Below, piece after piece: positions 6,900 to 8,803 of a DNA stretch of 8,803 nt (positions are counted from its first letter, which is position 1; every line of letters begins with the position of its first letter). The stretch covers positions 1 through 8,803 of the forward strand of contig DMMN01000262.1 in NCBI GenBank assembly GCA_003453835.1, given 5' to 3'. The notes below the pieces were generated by a model. It saw nothing but the letters and a program-made list of their open reading frames with translations, was not told where the DNA came from and made no database searches. This DNA is from Bacteroidota bacterium. GTDB lineage: Bacteria > Bacteroidota > Ignavibacteria > UBA10030. The position numbers were made by a program, and so were the translations under genes.

Positions 6900-7304
6900 C
6901 TACCTCTCCAGGTTCTTGACTAATGTGATCTTACTCTTCTTCTCACTGTGCTCGTATTCAACCTTATCCAACAGCTTCTTCGTCAGGAAGATACCCAACC
7001 CTCCCGGCTTGCGTTGGTCAATGGGGAGTCCTACATCGACCCCACCGGCTTTTGAAATATCAAAGGGTTGATCTTGCCGGTCTACCATCTGAATCGTCAG
7101 TTCGCGGCCATTCTTCTTGAGCAGAATCAGTATCGCATTTTGCTGCTCGGGATTGTACTTCACCATGTTCGTGAAAATCTCCTCGACTGCGAACTTCACC
7201 GGGAACCGTGCCTCTTCCTCTACGTCGAGTTCGAGAAAACACCGATCGAGAAAATTGAAGATCTCCTCCAGAGAATCGAACGACTTGTTGAAATATTGCT
7301 CCAA
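6900..7304 (-). CDS. GHKL-ATPase anti-sigma regulatory factor / Ser kinase (RsbW/SpoIIAB-like)
   Basis: The 134-residue protein is a lone HATPase domain. The N box is Glu41-Glu42-x3-Asn46-x3-Tyr50, and the G2/lid region is Gly101-Gly102-Leu-Gly104-Ile with a following Leu-Leu-Asp-Lys-Val-Glu-Tyr. The G1 region is Val74-Asp-Arg-Gln-Asp-Gln-Pro-Phe-Asp82; Pro-Phe-Asp is typical but the expected D-x-G just before it reads Arg76-x-Asp78. Expected role: phosphorylate the STAS partner and, when free, sequester a sigma factor or other target. The start is TTG at 7304; no ATG or GTG exists between it and the in-frame upstream stop near 7405, and the N-terminus fits the family length. The Shine-Dalgarno match is poor (AAGA), which would keep expression low. 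A leader of about 200 bases may precede it if the promoter candidate at 7515-7543 is real. Confidence 0.9.
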   Translation of the reverse strand: MEQYFNKSFDSLEEIFNFLDRCFLELDVEEEARFPVKFAVEEIFTNMVKYNPEQQNAILILLKKNGRELTIQMVDRQDQPFDISKAGGVDVGLPIDQRKPGGLGIFLTKKLLDKVEYEHSEKKSKITLVKNLER

Positions 7305-7380
7305 GGATATTCTTGGATTGCCTGAATGGTGGAGGGGGATTTGAAATGAGCGGCTTACTTCTCCAGTTGATGCAAAGTCA

Positions 7381-7512
7381 TCAAGCGATGAGAGGAATTT
7401 TCTCGATCAACTCGAGGATATCGCGCGGAAAGAGAACTCTCCCCAGCGCTGCCTCTCGAAGGACGTCAAACCAACGTACTTTTTCTGATTGATGTGGAGG
7501 GATAAGCCGGCT
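7381..7512 (-). pseudogene. Open stretch of 43 codons without a start, possible gene remnant
   Basis: The gap 7305-7663 between trxB and the kinase gene has no normal gene. In it, on the minus strand, 43 sense codons run from just after a TAG (7515-7513) to a TGA (7383-7381). The translation looks protein-like: an amphipathic basic part (Glu-Lys-Val-Arg-Trp-Phe-Asp-Val-Leu-Arg), then Leu-Phe-Pro-Arg-Asp-Ile-Leu-Glu-Leu-Ile-Glu-Lys-Ile-Pro. There is no ATG, GTG or TTG early in it. It could be the decayed tail of a lost gene, a small protein with a rare start, or chance; an open run of this length is not statistically striking. I found no homologue by recognition. Confidence 0.22.
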
Positions 7513-7514
7513 CT

Positions 7515-7543
7515 AATCTAGTCAACGCCTCTCAGCAAATCAA
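7515..7543 (-). promoter_or_regulatory. Candidate sigma-70-like promoter for the kinase/STAS genes
   Basis: On the minus strand TTGATT (7543-7538) and TAGATT (7520-7515) are separated by exactly 17 bases; each matches its consensus hexamer at four of six positions. It lies in the spacer after the trxB hairpin and would start transcription near 7508, about 200 bases before the kinase start codon. Only sequence match and position support it. Confidence 0.3.
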
Positions 7544-7613
7544 GTTATTTGGACTTGTGGATGGATGTCTATGGCGGAAGGCTGACGAGTTGATATGTTT
7601 ATTGGCTTCGTGG

Positions 7614-7636
7614 AAAAACTACGACTTGTGTGTCGT
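7614..7636 (-). terminator. Short hairpin with T run after trxB
   Basis: On the minus strand ACGAC (7636-7632) pairs with GTCGT (7625-7621) around a six-base loop, followed at once by AGTTTTT (7620-7614). The T run is good but the stem is only five pairs, so this is a weak intrinsic terminator candidate, placed 27 bases beyond the trxB stop. Confidence 0.4.
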
Positions 7637-7663
7637 GTTCGTCTGTCACTTCTTTTTGTCGGA

Positions 7664-8614
7664 TCAAGCCTCCTGGTGGGCCAGGAATCGCTCGGCATCA
7701 ATGGCGGCGACGCATCCCGTTCCAGCCGCACTGACAGCCTGGCGATAGGTGGGATCGGCAACGTCTCCGGCCGCAAACACTCCGGGGACACTGGTCCTGG
7801 CACTCTGCGGCTCTGTAATGATGTATCCGACAGGATCCATCTCCACCTGCCCCTGAAATAAATGGGTGTTTGGCTGATGCCCGATGGCGAGGAACAAGCC
7901 GTCGCAGATGAAATCGGTCATTGCACCGCTGCGGACATTCTTCAGTCTCACCCCCGTCACGGATTTCTTCCCATCTTCAATTTTGCCGAGGACTTCCTCG
8001 ACAACCGAATCCCAGATGAACTCGATCTTTGGGTTCTTGAAGGCTCTTTCCTGCATCACCTTCGACGCCCGCAATTCCTTCCGGCGGTGCACGACGGTCA
8101 CCCTTGCCGCGTGTTTGGTAAGATACGTTGCCTCTTCCATCGCCGTGTCTCCTCCACCCACCACGACGACATGTTGGTTTTTGAAGAAGAATCCGTCGCA
8201 GGTTGCACACGCAGAGACGCCATATCCCATGAACTGGGATTCAGACGGAATGTTGAGGAGCTTCGCCGAAGCGCCCGTCGAAATGATGACCGACTCGGCA
8301 AAGTACGCCGTCTCGTCAACTGCGATCCTGAACGGTCGCTTCGAGAAATCAACTTCCGTCACTTCTTCGAAGAATGCCTGAGCGCCGAAACGAAGGGCTT
8401 GTTGTCGAAAGAGATCCATCAGTTCCGGACCCATGATTCCTTTTGGAAAACCGGGATAGTTTTCGACTTCCGTGGTTATCGTTAATTGACCGCCCGGCTG
8501 CGTTCCCTCGAAGACCACCGGATTCAAGTTCGCGCGTCCCGCATAAATTGCGGCTGTCAAGCCCGCCGGTCCTGATCCTATGATAATGACTTTGTGATGA
8601 TTGTTGTCTGACAT
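7664..8614 (-). CDS. trxB: Thioredoxin reductase (NADPH)
   Basis: This FAD enzyme passes electrons from NADPH to thioredoxin in the cytoplasm. The 316-residue length is typical of the bacterial low-molecular-weight type. Visible sites are the FAD-binding Gly13-Ser-Gly-Pro-Ala-Gly18, Pro40-Gly-Gly-Gln-Leu, the redox pair Cys136-Ala-Thr-Cys139-Asp, the NADPH-binding Gly153-Gly-Gly-Asp-Thr-Ala158 with His176-Arg-Arg-Lys for the 2'-phosphate, and the second FAD motif Ala282-Gly-Asp-Val followed by Tyr290-Arg-Gln-Ala. All key residues are intact, so NADPH rather than ferredoxin or another donor is expected. ATG at 8614 has a modest AGAGAAG site upstream and precedes the FAD motif by the usual distance. 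A hairpin downstream and a long gap suggest a separate unit from the sigma-control genes. No convincing promoter was seen before it. Confidence 0.97.
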   Translation of the reverse strand: MSDNNHHKVIIIGSGPAGLTAAIYAGRANLNPVVFEGTQPGGQLTITTEVENYPGFPKGIMGPELMDLFRQQALRFGAQAFFEEVTEVDFSKRPFRIAVDETAYFAESVIISTGASAKLLNIPSESQFMGYGVSACATCDGFFFKNQHVVVVGGGDTAMEEATYLTKHAARVTVVHRRKELRASKVMQERAFKNPKIEFIWDSVVEEVLGKIEDGKKSVTGVRLKNVRSGAMTDFICDGLFLAIGHQPNTHLFQGQVEMDPVGYIITEPQSARTSVPGVFAAGDVADPTYRQAVSAAGTGCVAAIDAERFLAHQEA

Positions 8615-8705
8615 AGCACTTCTCTATCGTTGAAAGATCGCGTTGTGAATGCTCTCTTGAGAATTACGGACCGCAAGACCAGCTACCCAGCTATTTGACT
8701 ACGCT

Positions 8706-8737
8706 CGCCCGCCCGCCTTGCGGCGTTCGGGCGGGCG
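8706..8737. repeat. GC-rich 10-bp inverted repeat upstream of trxB
   Basis: Bases 8706-8715 (CGCCCGCCCG) and 8728-8737 are exact reverse complements around a 12-base loop; a rival, inner pairing uses CGCC/GGCG near the loop. There is no T run on either side, so it may be a repeated extragenic palindrome or the terminator of a gene beyond the window. The flanking bases to the window end (8738-8803) are also GC-rich, with a small CCCG/CGGG hairpin at 8764-8777, and hold no gene I can support. Confidence 0.55.
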
Positions 8738-8803
8738 GGGGATGGCGCACTCCCGCCTCCCTTCCCGTGATTTCGGGCCGGGATAGCGAAGCCATTCCTC
8801 TAA

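Noticed and set aside
7862..8485. 207-codon plus-strand frame opposite trxB
   Set aside because: It lies wholly antisense to a clear, intact trxB, and its translation shows no domain or coherent hydrophobic pattern.
8640..8740. tRNA-like word (AGCTGGGTAGCT, D-arm-like) on the minus strand near 8690
   Set aside because: No T-arm consensus, no acceptor pairing and no anticodon stem at the right spacing could be found.

Overview
The window looks like a chromosomal stretch from a Gram-negative bacterium, most likely of the Fibrobacteres-Chlorobi-Bacteroidetes (FCB) group. I favour an Ignavibacteria- or Chlorobi-like lineage, with low certainty. The reasons are an exported metalloprotease with a predicted outer-membrane beta-barrel, weak or absent Shine-Dalgarno sequences at several starts, an anti-sigma factor whose zinc ligands are replaced, and moderate GC content. 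There is no transposase, integrase, CRISPR array, rRNA or tRNA that I can support.

Layout. One short plus-strand gene at the left edge (37-588) encodes a single-pass, pilin- or TadE-like membrane protein of unknown function. It ends at a perfect 13-bp inverted repeat (601-631) that separates it from everything else, which is on the minus strand. In the direction of minus-strand transcription (right to left) come: thioredoxin reductase trxB (7664-8614) with a small terminator-like hairpin; a 359-bp spacer (7305-7663) holding a promoter candidate and a 43-codon open stretch without a normal start; an RsbW/SpoIIAB-like ATPase/kinase (6900-7304) and a STAS anti-anti-sigma protein (6614-6898) one base apart; an ECF sigma factor (5984-6526) and its membrane anti-sigma factor (4908-5987) overlapping by ATGA; a strong hairpin (4852-4889) and a second one (4765-4790); a 980-residue exported gluzincin protease with beta-propeller and predicted beta-barrel (1730-4672); and a PrsW-family intramembrane-associated protease (663-1673).

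How the genes may work together. The block 663-7304 reads as a cell-envelope stress and signalling locus. The ECF sigma factor would be held by the membrane anti-sigma factor. PrsW-type proteases are known to make the first cut in an ECF anti-sigma factor (RsiW in Bacillus subtilis), so a PrsW homologue on the same strand a few kilobases downstream is a natural candidate for release of this sigma factor. The kinase and STAS pair just upstream is a second sigma-control module, of the partner-switching type. Whether the two modules are wired together is not shown by the sequence.

The most unusual single element is the extracytoplasmic part of the anti-sigma factor. It is built from 22 uninterrupted nine-residue repeats (consensus near S/N/I-A-E-V-R-E-A-L-A), retained as protein although the underlying codons have diverged.
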